Under the pieces are notes generated by a model. The model searched no databases. It was not told the DNA's origin and saw only the letters and a list, made by a program, of their open reading frames with translations. Of a stretch of DNA of 64,000 nt, positions 20,478-30,560 are shown piece after piece. The position numbers and the translations under genes were made by a program. Every line of letters starts with the position of its first letter. The stretch's first letter is position 1. Source of the DNA: Aaosphaeria pasadenensis (taxonomy: Eukaryota > Ascomycota > Dothideomycetes > Pleosporales); NCBI GenBank assembly GCA_022813625.1, contig JAKLMB010000001.1, positions 1,736,001 through 1,800,000 of the forward strand, in the 5' to 3' direction.

Positions 20478-21070
20478 TTCATGACTAGAAATTTGTTACA
20501 TGGTTGTTCTTTTAATAGTAAAGTACCCTTAATTCTAGTTATCTAGACCCTAAGGTGAAGATAAAATATCCTTCATTGACGCAGAGGTATGGATAATAAA
20601 TAGAAGAGATTAGTAGACCCTAACAAACTAATTCCCAATCTGGCTGGAACAGTCCATACATCCAGAGGAACTGCCCATTAGATCGGCGACGTTGTGGGGG
20701 ATATGGGACCCTTCTCCGCATTTCTTGTACTCGCACATACACGGTGCGCTGGTGGTTCATGGAGTAGGCAGCAACAACGTCGATAGACGATGATGCTGAG
20801 AAACAACTTCGTTCCATCCTCCCATTCTCAATTCTATCAATGATCGTCACGATGGCTATGACGCGACACATCGAATGCGACCTAAACGAACAATTATTAA
20901 TGCCCTGTGTATTAGCAATAACGAAGCTACGCGAGCACATGCAACGATCGCGTCAAGCACATGCATACATACATGCACGACCAGCCACAATAATAGGCAG
21001 ACAAGCGCCGCAAGCCACAGCTGAATGTCTAGAACATTTGACAACCGGTGATTGTGTAGCCATAGCATCA
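20478..21070. repeat. Diverged repeat, copy 2 (right of GST gene)
   Basis: This is a second copy of the repeat at 18513-18804, in the same orientation. Relative to copy 1 it holds about 300 extra bases between roughly 20700 and 20995, either an insertion here or a deletion in copy 1. No intact open frame supports a transposase. The two copies bracket the GST gene as direct repeats. Confidence 0.6.
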
Positions 21071-21434
21071 TTTATTCCTGGTTTTGGGGCAGGTACATGC
21101 GATCGACCACAGGTAAGGCACATGTAGGAACCGAACCATTCATGAGGACCTCTAGTTGGTAGTGTAGCATGATGGGGGAAGAAGAACAATGAAAATGACC
21201 GGAGAGTTCGGAATGTAGGATAGGACCCTGGGGAGAGAGGATTGATTCCGAAATTAGCAACACGGAATCATGAAAGTCACTCCGGAGTGTAGAATCTGAT
21301 GGATTGTCCAGGAGTGTTCTGTTCACAAGTCCGATATAGGACTGGGTACGTCCAATGTACATGTACAGTCGTGTTGAGTCAGGTTGTGGGCATAAAAAAA
21401 TGCCGATGTGGACTACCACAGGGCGTGTCAAAGT

Positions 21435-21513
21435 GCAGGGCGTGAAAAAAAGTCACAGATGTCGAAAACTCTCGCTTTGGTCGGACAACAAGGACAAAGT
21501 ACTCACGCCCTGC
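21435..21513. repeat. 79-bp foldback with 11-bp terminal inverted repeats
   Basis: GCAGGGCGTGA at 21435-21445 is the exact reverse complement of TCACGCCCTGC at 21503-21513. A further direct AGGGCGTG lies just upstream near 21419. No clear target-site duplication is visible. It may be a miniature transposable-element relic. Confidence 0.5.
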
Positions 21514-21549
21514 GCCAGTGGATGTCAATGTGACCAATCATGAGCCGAA

Positions 21550-21603
21550 TTACCCGTTAAGCGTGTCGGAAAAGAGACTGGCGTGAGCTTAGCCGACGGG
21601 TAA
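21550..21603. repeat. 54-bp foldback with TTACCCGT/ACGGGTAA ends
   Basis: TTACCCGT at 21550-21557 pairs with ACGGGTAA at 21596-21603. Next to them, TAAGC and GCTTA can extend the stem after a small bulge. It sits 37 bp right of the previous foldback. Confidence 0.45.
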
Positions 21604-22215
21604 CCATTATTGGCTTGTAAATGCGGCGGATCCAGCATTTGTAAGAACCACAATTATTAAGATGGATGGAGGCACGTCATTGGCCAATTTACGCCATTGG
21701 TACGCTACCTCGTAGAATGTCTGACATGACTGTGCTGAAGGGCGTGGTCATTTTGTAACAATAGTCATAGAATGTCAAAAAAGCATCAACTATGGTGCAA
21801 TGATGCACTGGTACTATGACGATGTCTCCGAGCCACGGTTTACAAATCCAGTCATACGGTGGGTCAATTGAAGGTATTAAAGAGTCCATTGCTCGACGCT
21901 TCTCATCAATATCATCAATTCCAATCCAATACAATCATCACAAGCTTCTCAATACAAACATCAAGCTCAAGCTTCTCCGCTAGTCAAATACATTTACTCC
22001 AAAGCATAAAGCCATCAAACAAGACAAATCATCCAATCAATCTACTACCAACATATCAACTCCTCTCCATCAATCTACCATACAAACAAACAAATCAACA
22101 CTACGAATAGCTTCCTAAGCTTCATATAACCACCTCAACTACAATCGGAAACATTCCACAGCCAACCATCATCATCATCACCACCACCACCACAACAACC
22201 AAAACACCAACCAAA
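21604..22215. other. No supported gene except the leader of the 73-aa gene
   Basis: The right part (about 21890-22215) is A/C-rich with many CAA, CATCA and ACCA words and very few G residues. This resembles the 5' leader of highly expressed fungal genes and probably belongs to the small gene starting at 22216. Nothing else is recognisable. Confidence 0.5.
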
Positions 22216-22437
22216 ATGTCCTCCCCAGTCTCCCGCGCCTCCTTCGAAACCACCAACACCACCTCCACCTACGACACCATCCTCAAAGACAACACCACCG
22301 CCACCATCTCCGCAACCCCAAAGCCCTCTCTCGCCAGCAAGACATGGTCCGCCATCAAGAAGGCCGCCAAAGAGCACCATGAGAGCGTGAACGGCGCCTA
22401 CGCGACCTACTACGGCCAGAACCAGGGGAAGTACTGA
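22216..22437 (+). CDS. Small conserved-looking protein, 73 aa
   Basis: A short single-exon frame starting at an ATG with strong context (CCAAAATGTC). The N-terminal third is Ser/Thr-rich and likely disordered. The C-terminal part, from KTWSAIKKAAKEHHESVNGAYATYYG, is an amphipathic, basic helix-forming segment. There is no signal peptide or membrane helix. Codon use is C-ending and biased (for example ACC, TCC, GCC), unlike neighbouring non-coding sequence. Together with the A/C-rich leader this suggests a highly expressed gene. Similar short proteins are common and uncharacterised in filamentous ascomycetes as I recall. No function is proposed. Confidence 0.72.
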   Translation: MSSPVSRASFETTNTTSTYDTILKDNTTATISATPKPSLASKTWSAIKKAAKEHHESVNGAYATYYGQNQGKY

Positions 22438-23262
22438 GGGCATAGCTCACAGACGTCTTCTCTTCACGGCCTAATTATGTTACGAATTCAAGAGGATGTA
22501 GATTGGAGTTAATTTTCATTGGGAGGAGTTGTCGATTGTTTTCGGGGTGCCGCAGCGAGGAAATTTGAGCTCGATACCTTATATAGATCTGTTTTTTTTT
22601 GGCTGGTTTCGCTCATTGGGAATGTCGAACATTCGTTTTTTCATGTATATAATGTCTATCATGGCGCGAGACAAGACATACAATTTGGACCTCCACATAA
22701 TCATCAATACAAGTCTATAATACCACAATTCTTTATACTCAATTTTGCTTCCATCTTTTTCAACTATGAGATCAATCTCCAGTAGGCCTCTGCAAAATTT
22801 AATCATATTGTCACTTGATTCACCATTGCTATCAATCGCCACTACGGCAAGTCACCCCTGATTTCTTGCGACCAAGAGGATTCATGCATGTCCTGCAGGG
22901 CTCGAACTAAAGACTTAGAAACAAGGTTTGTATAATATTTGTGCAACATCAGCATACATTTTCCTAGAGTTTCGCCGAGCTATGGCGCATTGAGTTGATT
23001 CAAAATCACATGATGATGAAGCGGGTTCGCTCTCTTAATCGACCTTTCTCTTCACTAATACTCGTTGGTTCTGGTAATACTATAGCTTTGTGAAGAAACA
23101 CTATGAATAGATGATAAAAACATCTGATGAGACGTTGCACGTGATGTTCCGGCTCGGTCACCGCCCTTTCATCTCCAATCCCGACTTTTCGGCTCTTCGA
23201 CTCCATAGCACCCTCCATTCCAATACTATTTCTCCTTCATGTAATCTTCTGACCTATAAATA
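22438..23262. other. No supported gene
   Basis: AT-richer sequence lying 3' of the small gene and 5' of the orphan gene. A stretch at 22900-22925 has a B-box-like word on the minus strand, but no tRNA stem set can be drawn around it. Confidence 0.5.
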
Positions 23263-23673
23263 ATGGGTCAGCACACTCCAAAGCGGGTTGTCCTTCGATG
23301 TCGCGAAGAGCACTTCAAAGACCAGAAAACGATAGTAGACACATTCTTCCAATCGCAGAATCTCTCCAACTTTGAAGACTACGGTATTCGTATATGTTTT
23401 GACCCCTCTTCGCCCACTCGTCTCTATCTCGTTCTCGATCTTTACTGCGGAGAGGTTCCCGACGTCGATCTCGGTGAGTTGGATCTTCAAGTGTTCAAGG
23501 TGATGCGAAATAACAAATTGTACGTAACGTCGTCTCCCTACCCTGCAAGACCTACCGAGCTGATTATGACTACCAGCATATTTGAAGATCTAGGAGAGGG
23601 CGCTAAGGAGAGGGTCTACAAACGATCGCTCACACTAGGCTGGGGAGCCAACCCAGCTAATCAGACGAGTTAG
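23263..23673 (+). CDS. Orphan protein, 136 aa
   Basis: A single-exon frame with ATG and stop and with mixed, soluble composition (charged and hydrophobic residues evenly spread, four cysteines absent from any clear pattern). It begins MGQHTPKRVVLRC. No signal peptide, membrane helix or known motif is seen. A strand-rich central part (RICFDPSSPTRLYLVLDLY) suggests a small folded alpha/beta domain. I do not recognise the family. Neighbours give no hint: an intergenic stretch lies on each side. It could also be one exon of a longer gene, although the stop is followed by frame-broken sequence. Confidence 0.6.
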   Translation: MGQHTPKRVVLRCREEHFKDQKTIVDTFFQSQNLSNFEDYGIRICFDPSSPTRLYLVLDLYCGEVPDVDLGELDLQVFKVMRNNKLYVTSSPYPARPTELIMTTSIFEDLGEGAKERVYKRSLTLGWGANPANQTS

Positions 23674-24380
23674 ACGGCGTTACTCCTTTGCAGGGAGGAT
23701 AGTCTCCATCTATGTCTGTGTCTTAGATGTTGCAGGTTAATAGGAGACCCCTTAGAAATCTATCTAGGGGAAAGCATGCAACCATAACTAATTACAGCTT
23801 AACAGTAGAGAATTTCTTTTCGGGTTTCGTATTGGGGGTTACGTGAATACGATCGGAATGTCTCACAAGCCATCGAACTCATGATTCCCAGATTTGGGTC
23901 AACTTCTGAAGCAGTATGGTAAAGCGGTTGATTAAGGCTCGGATATTATACGAGTATGATACAGAGGGTATACACTTGGATTGTAGATAATCCGATTCAA
24001 GCATATCACATATCATGCGTCTCCAGACGCAGAAACTGACGACCAAAGGAGATATCAAAGAAGTATTTACATCCAAGAAGCTTAAATTAAGAGATACTCC
24101 TTCCCACCTCGTAGGTATAGTAGTACACAGTCAAACACAGTTTCAAGCGCATAATCAGAGCTACCATAGTCTTGATATTCAAAGTACCGTGGCGTTTGTC
24201 TCACCACACACTACGTCTTGCTACGCCTCGATAGACATTGCACATCGCAATCGTAAAGTAAAGAAAGACCCAAAAAACCCAATTGGCTCCTTATCCACCA
24301 GCCATTCCATCCGTCCATAGATCATTAAAATCTCCCACTTCACACCTCCTGATCCCCCAGTCCCCAACTCCAACTCCATC
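23674..24380. other. No supported gene
   Basis: Mostly AT-rich spacer between the orphan gene and the 3' end of the minus-strand membrane protein gene. Its right part should contain the latter's 3' untranslated region. Confidence 0.5.
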
Positions 24381-25285
24381 TCACGCAGCCGCCGCAGCCC
24401 CACCAACCGCACCACCAACAACCACACCACCCACCACCCCATCCCTCCTCACATTCTCCTTCTCCACGGCGTCCGTCTCCCGCTTGTGCTTCCTCTTCAC
24501 CAGGCTCAGCATGACGGTGTTGTACAGGAGGAACAGCGCGGCCGTTACAGTCGAGCACGCGGCAGTGACGACGAGCGTCGCCTTCGCCGTGACGGAGTAC
24601 TGGCCTGAATCCCCACACAAATCAGTCACTTCATTTGGTCGTGCCCCAAGCAATAGAGGGATATATGGGGCCGAAAAAGGGAAAAGACAGTCTTACCAGC
24701 CTGAGCAGAATACACATTAACAAGCGTACTTATCAACCCCGCGATACTATTCATCAGGGCCGGCAGGAAAATCCTATTCACGACCCACACGTAGTTAGTC
24801 CTGTGCTTCCACCACAGCCACAGACAGCCTACGACGCCGATGCCGCACGCGAACGCCGCGATGTAGAGCAGCGGGACGTTGCGGACGGTGGACAGCGCGG
24901 CCTTGGAGAACGCGGAGTTGGCTTTGGCGTCGATGTCTGTGTCGCGTTGGAATTTGTTGAAGGTGGCGGGGAGCACGATGTAGCCGGCGAGGAGGATCCA
25001 GACGGAGGCGGAGGCGAGGATGTTGTGGGTCTTGGGCACGTCGTCGAGGGAGAGGAGCATGTCCATGTAGCGGGTTTTGGCGGTGGTGCGGCGGCGCTGG
25101 AGGTCGGGGCGTGTGGGTTTGGGGTGGGTGGTGGTGGTGGTCGATGTGGTTCTGTGAACTTGGCTTGGAGTCCTGTGTGGTTCTTGGGTTCGAGTTGATA
25201 CTGTCCGGGTTGGTGTGGGTTTCGTTGGGTTCTTTGACGATGCCATTTGCGCGCTGTCCTTCCTATCGTCGTTGGCCATGGTCAT
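24381..25285 (-). CDS. Four-helix fungal membrane protein, function unknown
   Basis: Two exons fit: 25285-24697 and 24604-24381 (93-bp intron), giving 270 aa. An ATG at 25279 has a better context and would shorten it by two residues. The first 65 or so residues are Thr/Ser/Pro/Arg-rich and probably cytosolic. Four hydrophobic segments follow: around ILASASVWILLAGYIVLPATF, VPLLYIAAFACGIGVVGCLWLW, a third near NRIFLPALMNSIAGLISTLVNVY, and a fourth across the second exon, ATLVVTAACSTVTAALFLL. A basic segment and a Gly/Val/Ala-rich tail end the protein. Pezizomycotina have many such uncharacterised four-helix proteins, and I cannot give a function. The splice joins the end of helix 3 to the loop before helix 4 in frame, which supports the model. 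Confidence 0.78.
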
Positions 25286-26430
25286 TCAAGTCGTCACTAA
25301 TATCCTACGAGGCACAGAGGTGGAGATGTGATGATATGGTGTTGAGATTATGATAGATTCCTTGTCACAACAGGACATGTCCAACCACCATCCACTACTT
25401 AAACGCTACCCGCAACGGGTCCAAGTCATCGACAACAATGACTGAGCAAGTGAGGTCCGTCCCTCCTCCCAGGATCCGGGTTCCCAAAAAACCTGTTCCT
25501 GACCCACCCACCACCCATTGCATGTCGCTGGCTGCGCCATCAATACTACACGCCGGGGGGTGAGGTGGCGCAAAACGATGGATGGATAACGGTCGGTTCC
25601 AAAAGTCGAACGACAGCCACTTAGAAGTTGTGGGATCACGGGGATTGAAACTTGATCTGGCGATAGTGGTTAGTGGTTGATGGGTTTGGGTGGTCGTTGT
25701 TCCTTCAGAGTTGGACAGGGGTCGGTGGCTGGAGGCGTCGATCTGTGCGTCATATCGCAGGAACTGCGAACCAAGGAGAGAGTGTGGTCGAGAAAGAGGG
25801 ATAACAGGCGAAGGTACGAGTAATAATTGTTGGCACGAAGTTTCCTGCGAAGGGGAAATGCTTGATAGAGATAAGTTCCTTTGATTGTTAGTATCAAGTC
25901 GAAGGGCGCTAGAAGGTCTGTCATTGTGGTACCAAGTTCCGCAGCCAGAATCTCCCATTTCCTGATTGGGTGTATCGCTCACATCGCTCACCTCCCCTCA
26001 CCTCAACCCCAAGCACATATAACGACCCCAGTATTTCAAAGCTATATCATTCATCTCCCACGTGTTGCCATCTGTCCTTTGAACGTCTCTATTCCTCTCC
26101 TCAGTATAGTTTTAACTCGAAAGAAGCACACACCGTGTCCTATTAATCTATCCTAGGCCTCTTGGATGCGCTAAACACCCCGGTAGTTTAATATGGAAGG
26201 CGGAAAAACAAAGCGGAATGGCGAGGAGAGGCTGTAAAGGACACACTACACAGAGAACTCATCATGAGGCATGTGGGAGCTATGGCCTCTTGAGATTGAT
26301 TGTTGTAGTGTAGATAAAAAGTCGATGCTGCACCTGTTTTGGTCTTCTTTTATCTTTGCAATTGACACAATTCTTGAGCGCATCTGCAGAATATAATAAG
26401 AGGTGTGATTATCACGATTAAATTTCTACC
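25286..26430. other. Divergent intergenic region
   Basis: Holds the promoters of the minus-strand membrane protein and the plus-strand secretory protein. A 198-codon open frame on the minus strand at 25395-25991 is Ser/Thr/Pro-rich and shows no domain. It is not called as a gene. Confidence 0.5.
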
Positions 26431-27170
26431 ATGAAGCTCCTTACTATCCTCTCGCCGGCAATACTTGCAGCGACTGCTTTTGCGGCCGAAGAATCCAGCA
26501 GCTCCTCTTCCAGCACAGAATCCTCCTCTTCGTCAACATCGACATCGACGAAGCTTCCCGACCCGACACCAGTTGGCGAGATCTGGAATGCAAAATGGAA
26601 AGCCGCAGATCTATCTTCCTATACGAAGAAGTGCGCATCGTCAATCGAGTTGAAAGGAGAGATCTACAAACTGGGTGAACTCTACCCAACACTGAAGACA
26701 TGGGCTCCGCAGCTCAAGGTGTTCTACAACAAGCAGCTGTACCCCGGATCGTGGAACGGTGTGGATAAGCATGGTAATGATAGAGAGTTGTTGAAGTTGG
26801 ACTATGAAGCTCTTCCATTCGCCGTCAGGGAATGGCTGGCCAGCCACCCGAAGCAAAAGCACTTCAGCGTGCAAGAGGACATAGTGTTCTTTGCCCCTGG
26901 TGCCATATATCCAATTCTTCCACTGTTTGTGGACGAGCCCGATTCCGATGTTGGCGAGTGCGAAGGTATGAGATATCCTCTTGCGTACAGATTCCTGGCT
27001 AATAATCCGTAGGTGTCTTCGACGACCTAGATAACTATTCCGCCAGCCTGAAGGATGATGCAGTGCTTGGCACGGTCGAGCATAAGAAAGGAAAGGGAAA
27101 GCACGACGTCGAGATCAAGATCTCGGCATTTCAGGCTGTGAAGAAAGTCACTGGCAGAGACGAGCTATGA
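26431..27170 (+). CDS. Secretory-pathway protein ending in RDEL, likely ER-luminal
   Basis: Two exons fit: 26431-26965 and 27013-27170 (47-bp intron), giving 230 aa. The first 18 residues, ending in AFA, are a clear signal peptide. A Ser/Thr tract of about 25 residues follows. A folded domain then begins at GEIWNAKWKAADLSSY, containing KTWAPQL, FYNKQLYPGSW and FAPGAIYPILPLF. The last four residues are RDEL, close to the HDEL/KDEL signals that return proteins from Golgi to ER, so ER-luminal residence rather than secretion is likely (inference). The RDEL exists only after splicing out the intron. I do not recognise a named family. It converges on the DUF6601-type gene with 92 bp between stop codons. 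Confidence 0.82.
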
Positions 27171-27262
27171 TGGCCGATGCCTGCGTATGACTGGTTCCTC
27201 TTGTTTCCACACATACTTGGAGTAATGGCGTGAAGGGATATCTTGTAGAATCAAAACCATGA

Positions 27263-28355
27263 TTATTTTTCTTTCCGCTCCTCGGCCCATTTGTTTCGCA
27301 TGCTGATATTCCTTTTCGCGTGGTTGATCGCTGCAACCATATTGAAGAAGAAGATGAAACAATATAAGACCAATCCTAGGAGTAAGACAACGGCGACAGC
27401 GACTAGTGATAAGACCACGAATCCGTAGGAAGCCTGCATGAATGCGCCGCTCTCTGAAAGAGGGTATACGCTGACGCCGACCTGCATCGCTGATAGTGCG
27501 ATTGAAACGAAGAGGAAGACGGTCAATAGCCACGAGTAGCGTTGGAAAAACACACCATACCGATTGTAGCCGTAGAGATAGCCGCGAACGAAGTGGGTGA
27601 ACATGAACCGTGTACGATATATGCTGTTGACACGGCCCAGGCGCAGCTCCCCAAAATGATAGCGCTTGTTGACCTGGTCGAGAGCGTTACAGTCGATCTT
27701 CTCATAGAAGACTTTGACGAAGTTCTTCCACCACGGCCAGGTGATGGATAAAGGTACCAGGCTGTATTCATGCGCGAATTTGAGGTCCAAAGGAGTCGTG
27801 ATTAGCCATACGTAAGAGAGCAAAAATCCGCTAGCTGATTTGTGCAGTTCGATATCATCGCAAATGTATTTTTCCCAGAATCCAGAATCGAATATCCATT
27901 CCGGTAGGGGTTTCATCATGATACGGTTCTGGTATTTGAGCAAGTGCAGGTCCATTTGTTGCGTGCGGTAGACATCGAAGCTAAGCATCTTGTAGCGGTG
28001 CAAGGCGCGTCCACGCAGCGGCCGCCCTGCCATCCACAGTTGGCCATATATTTGTTCCAGACGGTGGAGGTCTAGGTCAGACTTCAGGAACCCTTTGATG
28101 TCATCGTTGGCAGGGTACACGCGCGAGCCATCGCCGAACAGCGTGGGCAACGATTGGAGCGAGGCAGGATGGACATCTCCAGAGGCATCGTTGCTATTGT
28201 CCAGAGACGACTGTGAATCATTACCTGCGGGCCAGGGCGGCGTGCAATGGTCCGGCAAGGGAGGATCGCGACCGCGATTCTTGGTCTATCCACGGTTAGC
28301 AGCTAGTATTACAAGCTGTAGATGACCCACTCACTACAGTAATTTCATCAGCCAT
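27263..28355 (-). CDS. DUF6601-type integral membrane protein
   Basis: Two exons fit: a tiny first exon 28355-28335 encoding seven residues (MADEITV), a 49-bp intron, and 28285-27263, giving 347 aa. The larger frame has no ATG near its start, which is why the small exon is needed. The central block runs from FLKSDLDLHRLEQIYGQLW through MAGRPL, LHLLKYQNRIMMKPLP and LLSYVWLITTPLD to NKRYHFGELRLGRVN and ends with HFVRGYLYGYNRY. I associate it with a Pezizomycotina-wide family, DUF6601 as I recall, sometimes mislabelled subtilisin-like in databases. Two strong membrane helices near the C-terminus (about residues 262-282 and 298-325) anchor it. No protease motif is present and the function is unknown. 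Confidence 0.82.
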
Positions 28356-28986
28356 CGCAACACTCTACGGGCACATTTTGGAAGCAACGATAAAGTGCCA
28401 TAAGGTACGTAGAGGTCGAAGTCGTATTGACTGGTTAGATATAGGTTTGGGGCCAAGGATTGAGTGGCACAGTCGCTGCGCGTTTGCGTTGCAGAAGGCT
28501 GAGCCTGGGTTGATGTAACGAGCAACCCAACCCGGAGACCGAGAGTGACTTTTGGGGCAGGTGGGGGCCAAAACAGCGACTTCTCCACAACATCCTGAGC
28601 ACCCAAATAGTGAAGTGGATATGTACCTAGGTACCTAACCTAGGTACTCCGTGGGTGGGAGGGTATATAAAGAAACAACATTTGATTAATCTTGAAGTCT
28701 CCGTTTACTGTTCAATGAAGAGATTTTGATTGTAAGAGTTTTGATACTCGGTTTCACTATAAAATTATTGTTCTTTTACCGTAGAAAAACTGTTCTGGCC
28801 ATTCCTAGTGATGACGCCGCAAACCCAGGCATTTTCCCAACCCGTGCTCCCGTCTATAATGATCGAGCCCCCACCACAATGCAATTGAATGCCGAAAGAT
28901 CCCCTGTGAAGTGACAATATGCTTTCGTGTTCCCCCGCTTGGCTATGCCTTCAATACCAATCTTGAACGCTTCACTTGAATCAAGT
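28356..28986. other. Intergenic: DUF6601 gene promoter and BAR-SH3 gene 3' flank
   Basis: A GTACC/CTAGG-rich stretch at 28622-28650 contains the 15-mer also found at 1204-1218, followed by TACTCCG. No gene is supported. Confidence 0.55.
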
Positions 28987-30560
28987 CTACTTGCAATAAT
29001 TTGCTGGGAAACTGCCCTTGACGCCCCGCAATTCACCCTCCCACCAGTCCTGCGAACTGTTCGTCTTTTTAACGACTCGAATGCGGTCGCCTTCTTGAAA
29101 GGACAAGTCGCCTGTACCTTCCGCCATGAAGTCATACATGGCGGTCACGTATTCGCCGTGGAACGATCCAATCTTCTTTGGTGGAGGGGGCGGTGGCTTC
29201 TTTTTGCCTGCCGCTGGATTGGGCGATATAGAGGATGACGCAGCGGAAGGGATTCTTGGCCTGCCGAAATAGTCATCGTGTGCGCCCCCCGTCGTATTGG
29301 TGCCATTCGAAGATGCGTATGATGCCGTCGATGGTCGCCTATTCCATGGGTCGTGCGACGGAGAGGGACTTAGGCCTGGCGAGTGGGCTCCAATCTTCGG
29401 TTTGGAGGCATTGAGTGAGCTGATGGAGGGTTTGCTAGACAGATTGACAGGTGGTCCGTTGTTGTGATCCTCGTATGCTGGCGGTAAACCATAGCCTGGC
29501 CTCGGCGACGTGGTCCTGACTGTAGGAACGCTGGTATTGCTACTGGTTCGCCGGCTAGGCATGACCTTGTTCCTTATTCCCAAACCGGAGATTGTGTCTC
29601 CCTTGTCGGGTAATCGCATTGGCTGGTGTATAGCCTTACCACCCTTGAGGACGTCGAAACCCGTCTCGACCTCATTTCGAAGCGAGGTGAAAGCTCCTTC
29701 GAACACTGGAATCACCTCTTCAAGCTCCGGCGGCGGGTCCGGGTAGCCTTGTTCTCGGGAGTATTGATGCAGTACGGTGTAGAGGTTTCCGATTAAATTG
29801 TTCTGTAGTATGATTTGGTTCGCGAGAAGATGTGGTAGTATGGAGAAAGTAGCTGCGTTCAATCGGGGAAGCTGGACGCGGAGAGCTTCGTCGGCATGTT
29901 CGTACTCTTGTGTAGCGCGCTGGAGGTCACCGGTGTGCTTCGTCAAGGCTGTATTGTCTCGGTCGGAGCGGGTCTTTTTGCTTTCGAGTGTCTCAGTACG
30001 ACTCTTGTATCTCTCATAGTCGACCTGTGGCACAGCAGGTTAGTAATGGTAGATGTCCGGTTAAGCTGTCTGGACTGACCTTCTTGTCCTCACGCTTCTT
30101 GATTGCCTTTTGCATTGGCTTCAGGGCGTCTCGGGCGAGCTGGGCGGGGATGATGAGCTTCTTGTCTATGTCCTTAACCTCTTCCATCATGTCAATCTTC
30201 AGCTCGTTGAAGGCTTGTTCCAGTTGTACGCAGCGCTCGAGGGTCGCCTCGGGGGTATCGACGTATACGTGGGAGCCATAATCGCCTCCCTTTGCGCCCA
30301 ATGGTTTGTATAGTGTGTGATAATGTTCAATGGCACTCAGCTGGTGAGCCAGAATGTTTGTCCATGCGTCGCGCCATTGCTTCGCGGCGGCCTCGATCTA
30401 TGGAGTCGTCAATATCGACAGGCTAGGGTCGATGAGATGAACAACGCACCTTTTCCAACATCTCGGCGGAATCCTCGAAGTCACGCAGCATGGATGCGAT
30501 GTCGGCCTCATTTGGCGTCCTAGGCAAGAAGCGGCCAAACTTCCTCTGCATGCGCTGCAT
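28987..30560 (-). CDS. hob1: BAR and SH3 domain protein, Rvs167/Hob1-type
   Basis: Three exons fit: 30560-30450, 30397-30080 and 30024-28987, giving 488 aa. The N-terminal half (about 1-250) is the BAR domain, starting MQRMQRKFGRFLPRTPNEADI and rich in amphipathic helices. It dimerises into a curved module that binds and tubulates membranes. A Ser/Pro/Gly-rich disordered linker (about 275-425) follows and ends in a KKKPPPPPPKK patch. The C-terminal 57 residues are an SH3 domain with the signatures ALYDF-like AMYDF, WWEGE and FPANY. Yeast Rvs167 and fission yeast Hob1 with this architecture act in endocytic vesicle scission and cortical actin organisation. All domains are complete. It is divergent from the Mte1/Dbl2-like gene across 1.27 kb. 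Confidence 0.95.

Noticed and set aside
22880..22930. tRNA-like B-box word on the minus strand (GTTCGAGCCC)
   Set aside because: The T-stem does not pair and no acceptor, D or anticodon stem can be built around it.
25395..25991. 198-codon minus-strand open frame
   Set aside because: Ser/Thr/Pro-rich, no domain or conserved-looking block, no supporting splice sites. Biased composition can keep a frame of this length open by chance.
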